62,757 nt of DNA from Akkermansiaceae bacterium. Its GTDB lineage: Bacteria; Verrucomicrobiota; Verrucomicrobiia; Verrucomicrobiales; Akkermansiaceae. Below the pieces are notes generated by a model. It was given only the letters and a program-made list of their open reading frames with translations. It had not been told where the DNA came from and did not search any database. The stretch covers positions 1 through 62,757 of the forward strand of contig JANRFH010000043.1 of assembly GCA_030725745.1 (NCBI GenBank). Reading direction: 5' to 3'. A program made the position numbers and the translations under genes. Each line of letters begins with the position of its first letter. The first letter of the stretch is position 1. Positions 8,045 to 17,475 of the stretch are shown here, piece by piece.

Positions 8045-8454
8045 ATGAATGAACAGCCCATTAATTTGACCTGGTACCCGCACCTCTAGGTAAACGTTTC
8101 GCAGCCTTCGCAATCGATTGTGTCGCCTTCATCCTCATCTTTTGGGGGTTCTCACATTTCATCTACGCGTTCGGTATTCAACTCCCCGAACTTGTCTGGT
8201 TCCTGGCTTTCCCACCCTTGGTCGCATGGATCGCTTGGTGCATCGGAAACTCACCTGGAAAGAAGTTCCTCGGCCTATACATCGTCGATGCCCGCACCGG
8301 TGAAAGCCCAGGATACTTCCAGCTATTCCGCCGCAGCCTGTTATTCTCGATGATCATCTTCCTAAATATCCTTTTCATCATCCCGGTGCTCATTTCGAAG
8401 AAACGAAAGGCACTTCATGATATGCTCGCAGATACCATGGTCATCGAAGGCTGA
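8045..8454 (+). pseudogene. RDD-family membrane protein, frameshifted near the N-terminus
   Basis: RDD proteins are small inner-membrane proteins with Arg-Asp-Asp motifs; some act as Na+/H+ antiporters, most are unassigned. The frame running to TGA 8452-8454 reads APLGKRFAAFAIDCVAF, a helix ending in PPLVAWIAWC, then GNSPGKKFLGLYIVDARTGE, a second helix pair and KRKALHDMLADTMVIEG, the complete RDD pattern. That frame has no ATG before residue 40. The natural start, ATG 8045 (MNEQPINLTWYP), lies in another frame and hits TAG at once. One extra C in the CCC run at about 8076-8078 would join WYP to APLGKRF without a break. It is either a one-base deletion or a sequence error. Confidence 0.7.
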
Positions 8455-8521
8455 GGCTTTCAGCAGATACCCATCTTCTCAATGTAAGCGATCAACCCAA
8501 TTTCACATCTTCCATATCCCA

Positions 8522-9112
8522 ATGAAATTTCTAGCGCTTCCATTTCTCCCCTGTCTCCTCGCAACGCAACTTTCAGCGGACGTCAACCCATTCGTAGTGG
8601 AACACCCAAAGAAAGCGACGATCCAAGCTTTCAACGCCCCGCAAATCGAGCTGACTGCGGAAATTTCAAACTACCCGGAGATAGGTCATCCAGACTTAAT
8701 CCAGCGAAAGGAAGTCGATGCCGAAAACCCGGAGGGCTACCTCGCCTATTACTACAAGGATCGTAAGTTATCATGGATGGGCGAGCCCGGAGGCACCTAC
8801 GTCAGCCGTTTCGCACTCACATGGGACGGTCAGGAAATCACCATTCCGGATCATTGTTGGAACGATCTCGACCGACTGAGGATCAATCTCATCAAACAGG
8901 AACGTGAACCGGAAAATGAGCACGAGGAACGGGAACTCGTCGCCGCATATCGGCACCACGACGGCCCACTCGTGGAACTCTCAAGCGACGGGCAATCCGT
9001 GCTTATCACATGGATCCGCAGGGAAGACGGAGACACAAGTTCCACCTTCCGCTGGATGATCAGCAAAGACGGCAGAGTCCTACGCCACCACGAGGAAAGC
9101 CCGGGTATCTAG
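8522..9112 (+). CDS. Exported protein of unknown function
   Basis: The 196-aa product starts with a signal peptide (MKFLALPFLPCLLATQLSAD) at ATG 8522; a longer upstream frame would put this in mid-protein, so I reject it. The mature part is hydrophilic, with ERGELVAAYRHH-like stretches (EHEERELVAAYRHHDGPLVE) and a repeated strand pattern ending in TFRWMISKDGRVLRHHEE. I do not recognise the family. It lies 67 bases after the RDD gene on the same strand. Confidence 0.7.
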   Translation: MKFLALPFLPCLLATQLSADVNPFVVEHPKKATIQAFNAPQIELTAEISNYPEIGHPDLIQRKEVDAENPEGYLAYYYKDRKLSWMGEPGGTYVSRFALTWDGQEITIPDHCWNDLDRLRINLIKQEREPENEHEERELVAAYRHHDGPLVELSSDGQSVLITWIRREDGDTSSTFRWMISKDGRVLRHHEESPGI

Positions 9113-9195
9113 ATTTTTCTCCCCTAAATCTCGAGTCAGGCGAAGATAATGCGATAGCCGCGCGATCGATCAGAAAGAACAGCGGATCACGCCGA

Positions 9196-9408
9196 TCAGG
9201 CGTCCTTTGCTGCAGCACATTCCTTTGCCACTTTGGCAGGGTGCTTCAGCTTGGTGACAATCTCTTTTGGATTCATTTTGGCAACAACTGCCTCATCCAT
9301 TCCCAATTCAAGGAGACGCTTCTTTTGGGCGTTCTGGCGCTTCCTCTTATCTCCACCTGATTTAGTGGGGCGAGTCCTGTTTTTGTTGCGTTCGCTTGTC
9401 GTAGCCAT
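9196..9408 (-). CDS. Small, very basic protein of unknown function
   Basis: A 70-aa protein rich in Lys and Arg. The first 35 residues (ERNKNRTRPTKSGGDKRKRQ, then NAQKKRLL) are disordered-looking; the second half (MNPKEIVTKLKHPAKVAKEC) looks helical. Such proteins often bind nucleic acid or ribosomes, but nothing here proves it. It starts at ATG 9408, has its own upstream space, and is transcribed alone. Codon use looks like that of the neighbours. Confidence 0.6.
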   Translation of the reverse strand: MATTSERNKNRTRPTKSGGDKRKRQNAQKKRLLELGMDEAVVAKMNPKEIVTKLKHPAKVAKECAAAKDA

Positions 9409-9568
9409 ATCGGTATTTCGTTTTTTGGATGAAAGAGTGTGAGAATTCGTTTTTGACCAGCTAAGCCAATCTCATGAGACGGAGTTCAATAGGTTTGTTG
9501 GCAGCTCCGGTCAACTGGAATTCTAGGTTTGGTTTGCAGACCATTTTACACTGATTCGATTAAGCGCG

Positions 9569-10387
9569 TCAAAAGAACTTCTCCGGATAGCCATTTGGCG
9601 CGATGAAGTAAGGAAAGTCACATCCATGTGCCCGTATCATCTCACAGCGGTTCATATTTTCATCCAGCTCCCATTTCTCCAGCTCGAGCCCAGCCAGGAT
9701 ATCCAATGGCACTGGCCAGAGTGACTTCGGGATGACCTCCAGCAGCGAATCCTTCCCAAAATGCCCCGCACATTCATACGCATGCAGCCACTTCCCCCGC
9801 CGCCCATTTGGGTTTAAAAATTCAGCTTCCACCGGCCTACTAGCGTTCACATGGTCGAAGATACAGCCATGTACTAACTGCTTTACTACGATCTCCTGCT
9901 CTCTGAACCTTTCAGGTAAAAGCTCGCGATATTTCTGCACCAACATCAACTGATGCGATCGCATTTTTTCTAGCTTACGGAAATAATTGTCACGCGCATC
10001 CGGCCCCGACAGTAGAAATCCGCTCTCCGTTTCCACAGCGAGATAGAATTTCACCGCGAGTTCCAGATGGATTAACCGAGCTGAGGCGAGATCCCTCACG
10101 AGAAAATCCAATTCACCAAGCGTATGCCCCGCCTCTTTGCGGAGTTGGATCCCCCGCTCCAACAAATCGTATTGAGGCGTCGCTTCCAACATCATGGCCA
10201 AGGCATCTTCGTAAAGGTATCCCAGCTTTTGTTGGAGATTTATCGCCGCCTCACGAGGAGGCATTCCAAGAAACTCACTCGCAAATACCGCACCCTCTGG
10301 CAAATCCTCTACGAGTGCCGGTGCTTCGATGAGGCTCTGGAAAAGGACTTGGGAAACGTCTTCGGAAGACAGGCATCCTGATTTCAC
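9569..10387 (-). CDS. DUF1853 family protein (predicted PD-(D/E)XK-like fold)
   Basis: The 272-aa protein matches the DUF1853 pattern: a middle motif LGELDFLVRD followed closely by IHLELAVKFYL. The Asp and the ELAVK segment correspond to the D...E-x-K triad proposed for the PD-(D/E)XK-like fold in this family. Later GRRGKWLHAYEC and a Trp-rich end are also typical. The biochemical role is unknown. It begins with GTG at 10387 and lies 39 bases upstream of the gene ending at 10427, so the next gene downstream on this strand (9196) is separate. Confidence 0.75.
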   Translation of the reverse strand: MKSGCLSSEDVSQVLFQSLIEAPALVEDLPEGAVFASEFLGMPPREAAINLQQKLGYLYEDALAMMLEATPQYDLLERGIQLRKEAGHTLGELDFLVRDLASARLIHLELAVKFYLAVETESGFLLSGPDARDNYFRKLEKMRSHQLMLVQKYRELLPERFREQEIVVKQLVHGCIFDHVNASRPVEAEFLNPNGRRGKWLHAYECAGHFGKDSLLEVIPKSLWPVPLDILAGLELEKWELDENMNRCEMIRAHGCDFPYFIAPNGYPEKFF

Positions 10388-10426
10388 GCAGCGAAAGGAA
10401 ATCGATAACTAAACCCTGAAACTAAA

Positions 10427-11611
10427 TTAATTAGCAGGGAAAATCGGAACATCGTCCACTTCGATAGGGAAATCACCGGAGGCACCCATGATTTCGATCT
10501 TCTTCAGCTTCTTGATGTCCTCTTTGGTTAGCGCACCTGTAGTGAAGGGTGGCAGAATGTCAGCACCTTTGGCCTGTCGGTAACTCTTGCCTTTTTCACG
10601 GATGAAAAGCCCTCCACCCATCTGTCCTCCCGGAGACTCTCCAACAATGATCTTGATCCTACTTCCCTCGATCAGCCTGACCCAGGTGCCTTCGATGAGA
10701 GGCTTGCCTTTCCTCATCTCGGTTCCGCCCATGGTGGGTTGGGGCAAATCTGAATAAGATATGAAGCTAGCATCCAGCACCAAACGCTCATCAACATACA
10801 CAAGCAGGACGTCATCAAACATACCCACAAACTGATATTCGCCCGGCTTCTGTGGCCTGATGGTGCCTTCATAAACCACCACCCATGCCGAAGGCTCGAC
10901 TTCCTTTTGCACATTGAAGGACTTCGGTGCCACCACAGCATCGGTATTCGCCGCCATAATAAGGTGGCTGAATGATAGAGCGGTCTGCGCTTGGTAAAAA
11001 TCACGCAACGATGATTCAGAAAAACGGCTTTTTTCGAGATCCTTGTATTGGCGTTCCATATATTTCAATCTCGCGCCGATACTTGAGTTTGATTTGAAGT
11101 ATTTATCGTGGTGGTTTGGCTTCTTCTTACGATCCTGCTTCAGGTCATAGAACTTCCCTTCCAATCCACCTCCACCAGTCCGTCCGAAAGCGGTTTGCGC
11201 CCCTCCGGCTCCGAAGCCCGTGCCATCGCCCCACCCCGTCCCGAAATCATCTCCTGATCCGAACTCAAGAGACTCGACGGTTTCCACCGCATCGACAGTA
11301 GGAATGGAAGTAGGAGACGTAGTCGTCGCAACGATGGTCTTCACTGGAGCGTTGGAAGGAGCGGTGGGCTTGCGCTGGACGTTCGTCTTGACCTTCTCCG
11401 CCACGGGCTCTTCTTCATCCGTCGTGTTCGATTTATAAGTCACGATCTGGACGTCGTCCTTGCCCAGATTCGGAAGGAGGAAAAAGCCAAGAACTAAGGC
11501 GATAAGGACGACGGTCATGAAGGCGATGACAAACGACGAAATGGTCGAAATGCGCTTATCTCGGGCAAGCTTCTGCTTCACCTCTTCAGTGATTTGTGCG
11601 TGGATGCTCAT
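10427..11611 (-). CDS. Membrane-anchored PA14-like protein
   Basis: The 394-aa protein has a short cytoplasmic start, one transmembrane helix (SFVIAFMTVVLIALVLGFFL), a Pro/Thr/Val-rich linker (EEEPVAEKVKTNVQRK and following), a Gly-rich patch (GSGDDFGTGWGDGTGFGAGG), then a folded domain. In that domain WVVVYEGTIRPQKPGEYQFV, FDDVLLVYVD and LVLDAS recall PA14/GLEYA beta-sandwiches that bind carbohydrate. The anchor plus proline-rich linker looks like TonB-type proteins, but no TonB C-terminus is present. I start at ATG 11611 (MSIHAQITEEVKQKLARD) rather than 11644 because the soluble helix begins there. The role is unknown; a wall- or glycan-binding envelope protein is my guess. Confidence 0.75.
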   Translation of the reverse strand: MSIHAQITEEVKQKLARDKRISTISSFVIAFMTVVLIALVLGFFLLPNLGKDDVQIVTYKSNTTDEEEPVAEKVKTNVQRKPTAPSNAPVKTIVATTTSPTSIPTVDAVETVESLEFGSGDDFGTGWGDGTGFGAGGAQTAFGRTGGGGLEGKFYDLKQDRKKKPNHHDKYFKSNSSIGARLKYMERQYKDLEKSRFSESSLRDFYQAQTALSFSHLIMAANTDAVVAPKSFNVQKEVEPSAWVVVYEGTIRPQKPGEYQFVGMFDDVLLVYVDERLVLDASFISYSDLPQPTMGGTEMRKGKPLIEGTWVRLIEGSRIKIIVGESPGGQMGGGLFIREKGKSYRQAKGADILPPFTTGALTKEDIKKLKKIEIMGASGDFPIEVDDVPIFPAN

Positions 11612-11807
11612 GTGGGTATTTTTGTAGTAGGCACCTGAGGTCAAGCCTCCATTACCTGTGTGAAAGTATAGTTTTACATAGTGGATACCGCTCTCAAACC
11701 GTCAAGATGTAATCAGCGCTTGCGGGATGATGCACAGTTTTTGACGATTAAAGAGTATCTGGGATATTCTCTTGGAGTATTTAACGTATCACCCATTGGA
11801 TTTCTTT

Positions 11808-11850
11808 GGGGAAATCGCTCTCAGCCTTCTCGGCAGAAATGAATTTCCCC
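11808..11850. terminator. Inverted repeat downstream of the TIR gene, possible terminator
   Basis: GGGGAAAT (11808-11815) and ATTTCCCC (11843-11850) form a perfect 8-bp stem with a 27-base loop, about 50 bases past the end of the reconstructed TIR-propeller gene. There is no strong U-run, so it may be a terminator of weak type or simply an RNA hairpin. The rest of the 287-base spacer 11612-11898 shows nothing I can support. Confidence 0.3.
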
Positions 11851-11898
11851 GAAGACAGGAACCGCATCAAAGAAATCGTAAACTCACCATCAGATTCG

Positions 11899-14800
11899 TC
11901 ATTCGCCGGACACCGGAATCCAAGGCACGAGATCATGATCATTGATCACCCTCAACCCACCGACGAGATATGAACTTCTGCGGAGTTCTTCCATGGTCAG
12001 TCCATTATCCGATATACGTGTCGTGACCACTCCCCCCCCCACGATCCGTCGTGCTGAGCCATTTCCCCTTTGGGCTGGAGATGATGCTGGTGATGCCCTG
12101 CACGCCACGTGAGTGATCAGCCAAAAGATGGATATATTCACCTGTCGCCCGGCTAAACTCGAACAAGGCTCCGTGTTGGGTAATGAACACGGCCTCCCCT
12201 TCCGGCGGCCACCCCAAGGTTGGGTTCGAAGCGAAAGTGACCTCCCGGTCGCTGACTTTAAGGTATGTCGAACAGAGTTCTTGTTTGAGAGTATCATAGA
12301 GCAATAGACCTTCCTGACATGCTAGGAGGCAATGACCACCATCCGGAGAGGAAATGATATGCACCAATGGAGAGGGAAGGGTGACGTCCGAAGAAATCCA
12401 TTTTCCGTCCCGAAAACAATGATGACTGAGCAAGGAAGCGGAAGACGCACCTCCTGATTTTCTCGAAACGATCGAGCCATCTGGAAGAAATACCCACAAC
12501 TCCATGTTATCCGGCTGGCAGTCATCGAATTCCAGCAGCAATGAATTTTCTAGTCCGGAGTCGGTAAGGATCTGAATGATCACGCTCTTTGCGCCCTCCC
12601 CGGTCAAGGTCGAGCGGGCGAGAAATACATCATCACCTTGGATGAGCTCTACGCGGATGAGCTCGTTGATTTGCTCAATTGGGCTATCCGTGATCAGAGA
12701 TTCCTGATGGTTGGAGGCAGGAGACCAGCGGTTCAGATAAAAGGATTGGTTGAACTGCCCAGATACCGCTTTCACACCGATCCAGTAGAGATCATCACTC
12801 CCCTTAAGATTTAAAATCCTCTCGATCCCCCCCTCTGTCTTGATGATATCCATCACTTGCCCTAACACGCAATCGATGATCGCCAGACCCTCTTTTGTCG
12901 AGATCGCCGCACGCCCCGCACCATCGCCAAAGAAACGGCCATACCTACCCTTCACCTCAAATTCCAGCGCGCCATCGTCTCGGAAAATCTGCACCGCCCG
13001 ATACGAGCATCTCACCAGATTACCATTCGCCAGGATGCGGATTTCTTCCTTTGACCAGCCTAGGGGTTCGTCATCGGTAAACTTATGGCGTATCTCTGCG
13101 GGGTTCCCGTCATCATAAAATATCGTTTCATTCTCGTGATGTGCCCACGAACGTGTGTGGCCTTCATCATCGACAGTGTGCCAACCGATTTCGAACTCCG
13201 GAGCGCTTTGAAACGTCCGCTTGCCATTCTTCGGATGTGTCGATGGATCAAGTTTTAAAAACCGGGACAGGACTTTTCCCCGGTGTGTCAGAACAGAAAC
13301 GCACCAAGCGTCATCGGCCTTTTCAACGGAGGTAAATGCAAACGGTTGCGAGACGTTTCCAGTGAACACCTCGGGTTGATCTGGGCGCGTAAGATCAACC
13401 AGATTCACCGATTGTCCGCCGAGGTTGTGGGTGAAGATCCCGATAAGATTCGGCGCGATCTCAGTCATCTGACAGGCATCGCCGAGGTAGAAATAATTCC
13501 CGGAAAGGGTGGGAAGCCGGAACGTGCCTTTGAGGCCATCGGAGCCTTCAAAGAAAAATGTTTCGCTGGAACGCTCCCAACCCATGGCGATCCCTGATCT
13601 CTCTGCGAAGAAAAGTGAGCTCAGATCCTTTCCGCCCAGCAAGTCCCGGCTCGACAGATCAAAGACATTGATCGCCTCCAATCCAACTCCATCGGCTTCG
13701 CTTTTTTTACGGATGACTTCGAGTTCCTTGCCATCCCGTAGAATCCCATAGATCGTAGAGGACTCGGAGAGGTTGAGATAATATACGTTCGGGTGAAAGA
13801 GATCGATAATCGCTATATCAGGACGATTCTGCTGTGAGACAATCAGAGCAGCGGCAGCGATTTCATACCGCAATGAGAACGCCTGAAAATCCACAGGAAG
13901 ATCCGAACCAACTTTCTCCCAATCCCCCTTTTCCTTCGGATATAAATGGATAACCAACTCCTTCTTGTCTGCGGAATCCGGGCTCTCGGCGATGCTGAAG
14001 AAAAAGAATGCCTTTTCGAATTCTGCGGCAAAGCAATCTGGAGCCCAGTCGGCCAAGATCGGCCCCTCCAACTCAGCGACTTCGCCATCTTTTTGATAAA
14101 TGATGCTCGAGTGGATCGCCCGTGTGTTCGGGTCACGATAAATCCTAGTGGCTAGATTCTGATGCGCTCTGAAAGAACCCAAATCTCCGCTAAGGGGTTG
14201 CTCATAAAGAAGGCCACCATCGCTCCAGCGATAAACCCTGAACTGCCCCACACCAGCCAACGCAAACCAATCGGCATCTACCGGAGCCACCACCTGATTG
14301 ATGGTCTGGGTGAATTCAATCTCCAGAAGCCGCTCCATCTTCGCCGTATCTAACAAAGAGGCTTTTGACCTTCCAGAAATCACCACCGCCCGTTGTCGCT
14401 CGATGGAAATTCCCCAATCCTCCTGCCCTTGCATCTTGAAGAGTTCGTCGGAAATACGATGAGACGAAATGACCTGATCCGGAGCAGACCACTGACCGAT
14501 AATTTCACGGTTCCTTGCAGCGAAGCGCGGCCTATTCAGTATCTCCGGATTTATCTCAGCCGCTTTTACCGACCATGCCAGCGATTTATCTGGATCTTGG
14601 TGAAAACTCACCTCAGCGCGCTCATCATAGAAATTTGATAAAGTCCGTTTGGCATTGTCGCGCTCCTTCATCGCCTCCTCCGCGCTGATCTGTGCCTGGG
14701 TTCGCTCAGCTACAGCGATGGATGTCTGCTTGAGCGCTTCTTTTTTCTGCGACAGTGCGTAAATCGAAAGGGCGGAAAGTGTGGTGATCAGGAGTAGCGC

Positions 14801-15389
14801 AGACGCGCCGAGAACCATGCGTTTCTTTCTCTGCGCCCTCTCATGCCTCCGGTATAGCACATCGAAATCAAGCTGGGCGATTCCCGAAATTACTTTGAAG
14901 GAAACCCCGCTCCTTGCCATCGCCCTCCTTGCGCAAATCCCCTGCCAAGGGCTCGGCAGGGTAGCGTAGTGCGGGAGGAAAACACTCGGTATCACCATCT
15001 GAGTTCGGCTCACCATCAAGGATGAGGGCGAGTATCCTTTTTTCTCCACCGATCTCTTTGAAGTCCTCGATCTCCTTGTTCACCCACTCGGATTTTGCGG
15101 AGTTTGGAGAGCAGAGAACGATGAGATAGCGCGTGCTATTGAGTGCCTTGAAAATCGCCGGCCCAAGGTCAGCTGATCCGGAAAGTTCGTCACGGTCGCG
15201 GAAGCAGGGCTTGAGGTCTTTTCCGAGCACAGCTCCATCGAAGAGCTCCGTGCCCTGGAACTCCTTGGGAATAGGGAAACTTTCCAGCCGATTGTGAAGC
15301 CACTTTCCCCACTTCTTGTCCTTTGAGGAATAGGAAACGAAAGCCCAGTATTTCTTCACATGCTTATCATTTTCAGCGGTATCCTCCAT
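11899..15389 (-). pseudogene. TIR-transmembrane-beta-propeller (WD40-like) protein, broken by two +1 frameshifts
   Basis: A TIR domain (residues 1-160: YWAFVSYSSKDKKWGKWLHN, then CFRDRDELS, and LCSPNSAKSEWVNKEIEDF with a candidate catalytic Glu) is followed by PPALRYPAEPLAGDLRKEGD, typical of TIR proteins fused to sensor repeats. After a first frameshift come FDVLYRRHERAQRKKR, a transmembrane helix (VLGASALLLITTLSALSIYA), a coiled coil and about 850 residues of propeller-like repeats. The first shift lies at the GGGG run (14905-14908), the second at a G9 run (12032-12040). Removing one G at each site gives a single frame of about 1,160 residues ending at 11899 with SYLVGGLRVINDHDLV. Relatives use TIR as an NADase or as a protein-protein signal; a role in defence or stress signalling is possible. 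Start chosen at ATG 15389. Confidence 0.75.
12032..12040 (+). repeat. Nine-C (G9 on the coding strand) mononucleotide tract
   Basis: A run of nine C lies near the 3' end of the TIR-propeller gene. With G9 the gene stops at 12005 (DRGGGSGHDTYIG); with G8 it would continue (DRGGGVVTTRISDNGL) for 35 more codons to 11899. This is the longest G/C homopolymer I noticed inside a gene in the window. Such tracts can slip during replication. Confidence 0.8.
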
Positions 15390-15446
15390 ACCGCTCTTAT
15401 CTATCAACTTGGGGAGATGCTACCAATGCCTATTTCACCTGATAAG

Positions 15447-15475
15447 CCGGGAAGTCGTTTCATGGGACTTCCCGG
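15447..15475. terminator. Perfect 10-bp inverted repeat upstream of the TIR gene
   Basis: CCGGGAAGTC (15447-15456) and GACTTCCCGG (15466-15475) form a perfect stem with a 9-base loop, with AAGCC/GGCTT words extending it with a 2-base bulge. It sits between the TIR start (15389) and the small frame ending at 15519. It could end minus-strand transcription coming from 15701-16051, or act as a regulatory site before the TIR gene. No U-run follows on the minus strand, so the terminator call is tentative. Confidence 0.45.
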
Positions 15476-15518
15476 AAAGGCTTAATAAGGGAGTTTGCCG
15501 CCGCCCTTGGGTTTACGC

Positions 15519-15665
15519 TTATCCTCCAGCCACCACTCGCTCGGCTCCTCTCTCTATCTCCTCCCAGGTGGTGAACATCACCTTCTTTAGCTCCGCGACT
15601 TTCCCGGCATCTCCCGATGAGCGGGGAACGACAGCTAGCCCAACAGGCTTGCGTAGTTCACCCAT
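15519..15665 (-). CDS. Small open frame, doubtful, possibly a gene remnant
   Basis: A 48-codon frame with ATG at 15665 and TAA at 15519-15521 reads MGELRKPVGLAVVPRSSGDA, then VAELKKVMFTTWEEIERGAE. The second part looks like an amphipathic helix. It lies 36 bases after the secreted-protein gene at 15701-16051 on the same strand. I do not recognise it. It may be the C-terminal scrap of a lost gene; the overlapping frame to its left also reads somewhat protein-like (RRLDELLRQTWVNYASLLG). Confidence 0.25.
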   Translation of the reverse strand: MGELRKPVGLAVVPRSSGDAGKVAELKKVMFTTWEEIERGAERVVAGG

Positions 15666-15700
15666 GTTTGGCGTAGCAGCTCATCGAGCCGCCTCGCCCA

Positions 15701-16051
15701 CTATTCCTCTACAAAGTTGTAACTGATGAGCTTCTTGCCGATAGCAGTCTTCCCTACTCCGTGATCCATGTAGTCGCAGGAGATCTTCACCTTCTTCTTT
15801 TCCTCCAGTGCTTTCGCAAAAAACTTCTCAAGCTCCTCGGGAAGCTTCTGCCCCTTGTAGCCCAGTTGACCGGGAACCATCTTGATCATGCGCAGCTCCT
15901 TATCGTCCGGGACGAAGCGATAGACCTCGTTGCCATGGGCCACATAGCGATCAATAATGCCGACTCCCTCTTGCGATCCCGGCTTCAACTCTGCAGCAAA
16001 GGAATACACAGCTAAAAACAAAAGGATGGCGAGACTCAGTAGTGATTTCAT
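15701..16051 (-). CDS. Small exported protein of unknown function
   Basis: A 116-aa protein with a signal peptide (MKSLLSLAILLFLAVYSFAA). The mature part includes GIIDRYVAHGNEVYRFVPDD, a central helix with ELEKFFAKALEEKKKVKI, and a C-terminal strand CDYMDHGVGKTAIGKKLIS. The length of about 95 mature residues and the alternation suggest a small compact domain. I do not recognise the family. The start at ATG 16051 is fixed by the signal peptide. Confidence 0.7.
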   Translation of the reverse strand: MKSLLSLAILLFLAVYSFAAELKPGSQEGVGIIDRYVAHGNEVYRFVPDDKELRMIKMVPGQLGYKGQKLPEELEKFFAKALEEKKKVKISCDYMDHGVGKTAIGKKLISYNFVEE

Positions 16052-16287
16052 ATTCGATGGGTTGTTTTTGAGGAAATGATCACGAAGTCATTTCTACCAT
16101 CCATAAAAGCCTATTTCCGGCAGGAGAAGTCAAGGCGCATCCCCGGGCAATCTAGGGCAGGGCACCTACATTAGGATTGTCTTAACCGCAGGTAGATAAC
16201 TTGACTTCACCGGCTACGATTCTCGTTCGTAGGATTCTTTGTGATAGAAAGGCATGGTCACCGCCTGTATAAGTGAAATCCTGAATC

Positions 16288-17340
16288 ATGAAAATCACCG
16301 CAATGATCCGTAAAACTCTTCCGTGCCTCCTCGGCATCTCCCTCCTAGCCATGACCGCCGCCCAAGCAAGTCCCCTCATCTACCAACCGGAAGCCAACGC
16401 AAATGGCAAGAAGATCGTCTTCATCGCCAGCGACCACGAATACCGCGCCGAGGAGACCTGCCCCGCCCTTGCCCGCATCCTCGCGAAGCATTACGGCTTC
16501 CAGACAGTCGTCCTCTTCGGCCTCGATGAAAAAGGTGAGATCGAAGCCGGTGCCTCAAACATCGAAGGCCTCGAGCACCTCGCAGACGCCGATGCCTGCG
16601 TCATGTTCACCCGTTTCCAGGATCTCCCAGATGAGCAGATGGCACACATCGATGCCTACCTGAACCGCGGCGGCCCCATCCTCGGCCTGCGCACCTCTAC
16701 CCACGGCTTCGCCATCCCCAAGGGGAAAACTTATGTGAAATACGACTATAAATACGATGGCGATGACTACAAAGGCGGCTTCGGCCAGCAAGTCCTCGGC
16801 CAGACATGGGTCGGCCATTACGGGAAAAACCACACGCAAAGCACCCGCATCGATATCATCCCGGAAAAGAAAGACCACGTCATCCTCACCGGCGTAAAAG
16901 ACATCCACGTCCAGTGCGGCGGATACAACGCCGAGGCTCAGGAAGACTGGAATATCCTCACCATGGCTCAGCCCCTCATGACCATGCTACCCGATGGCGC
17001 ACCCGATGCCAAAAAGCCCCCCATGGCCAGCGAATGGACACGCACCTACAAAGGGAAAGACGGCGCCGAAGGCCGCGTCTTCACCTCCCTCTACGGAGCC
17101 TCCGAAGACATCCTCAACCCCGGCTACCGCAGGATGATCCTCAACGCCATCCACTGGATCGCCGGCATGGAAGACTCCATCAAGCCTGATTCAAACATCG
17201 ATTTCGTCGGCTCATACACGCCAAACACCTTCCGCACCGGCCACCACGCCAAAGGCATCAAGCCCGCCGACTACGAAGGCTTCACCTCCCCCATCCCTGC
17301 AAACGACAACACCGCCCCGGTGAAGAAGAAGGGCAAGTGA
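16288..17340 (+). CDS. Exported ThuA-like protein
   Basis: The 350-aa product has a signal peptide (MIRKTLPCLLGISLLAMTAA region) and a ThuA/glutamine-amidotransferase-like fold: KKIVFIASDHEYRAEETCPA at the start of the domain, ADACVMFTRFQDLPDEQ, GGPILGLRTSTHGFA, and YRRMILNAIHWIAGME at the end. ThuA proteins are linked to trehalose and other sugar use and often accompany sulfatases and Gfo/Idh oxidoreductases in this phylum; the reaction is not well known. No sugar-pathway gene lies directly beside it. A short charged tail ends in KKKGK. Confidence 0.88.
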   Translation: MKITAMIRKTLPCLLGISLLAMTAAQASPLIYQPEANANGKKIVFIASDHEYRAEETCPALARILAKHYGFQTVVLFGLDEKGEIEAGASNIEGLEHLADADACVMFTRFQDLPDEQMAHIDAYLNRGGPILGLRTSTHGFAIPKGKTYVKYDYKYDGDDYKGGFGQQVLGQTWVGHYGKNHTQSTRIDIIPEKKDHVILTGVKDIHVQCGGYNAEAQEDWNILTMAQPLMTMLPDGAPDAKKPPMASEWTRTYKGKDGAEGRVFTSLYGASEDILNPGYRRMILNAIHWIAGMEDSIKPDSNIDFVGSYTPNTFRTGHHAKGIKPADYEGFTSPIPANDNTAPVKKKGK

Positions 17341-17347
17341 GCCCAAG

Positions 17348-17373
17348 GAGCGGCGACTCTATAGAGCGGCGAC
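17348..17373 (+). repeat. Short direct repeat GAGCGGCGAC
   Basis: Two exact copies of GAGCGGCGAC lie 16 bases apart (17348-17357 and 17364-17373), just after the ThuA stop, in the space shared by the convergent ThuA and malate dehydrogenase genes. Further on, GGAGAGATAACTCTCC (about 17430-17445) forms a small hairpin. These look like a degenerate intergenic repeat; I cannot assign a function. Confidence 0.35.
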
Positions 17374-17475
17374 ACCTGTGCGGGAAATAGCCAAGCTAAG
17401 CACTTCCATATCCTCCGTCGGCACTCTGGAGAGATAACTCTCCTTACGGCCTTAGGCTTTATAGAGACGCAAAGA

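Noticed and set aside
12005-15049. The 1,014-codon frame as a complete gene on its own
   Set aside because: Its first about 50 residues are out-of-frame TIR sequence; the real protein continues from the TIR frame through a +1 shift.
15409-15726. A 105-codon plus-strand frame between the TIR and secreted-protein genes
   Set aside because: It spans the perfect inverted repeat and is antisense to the small frame at 15519-15665. Composition is not like a protein in this genome.
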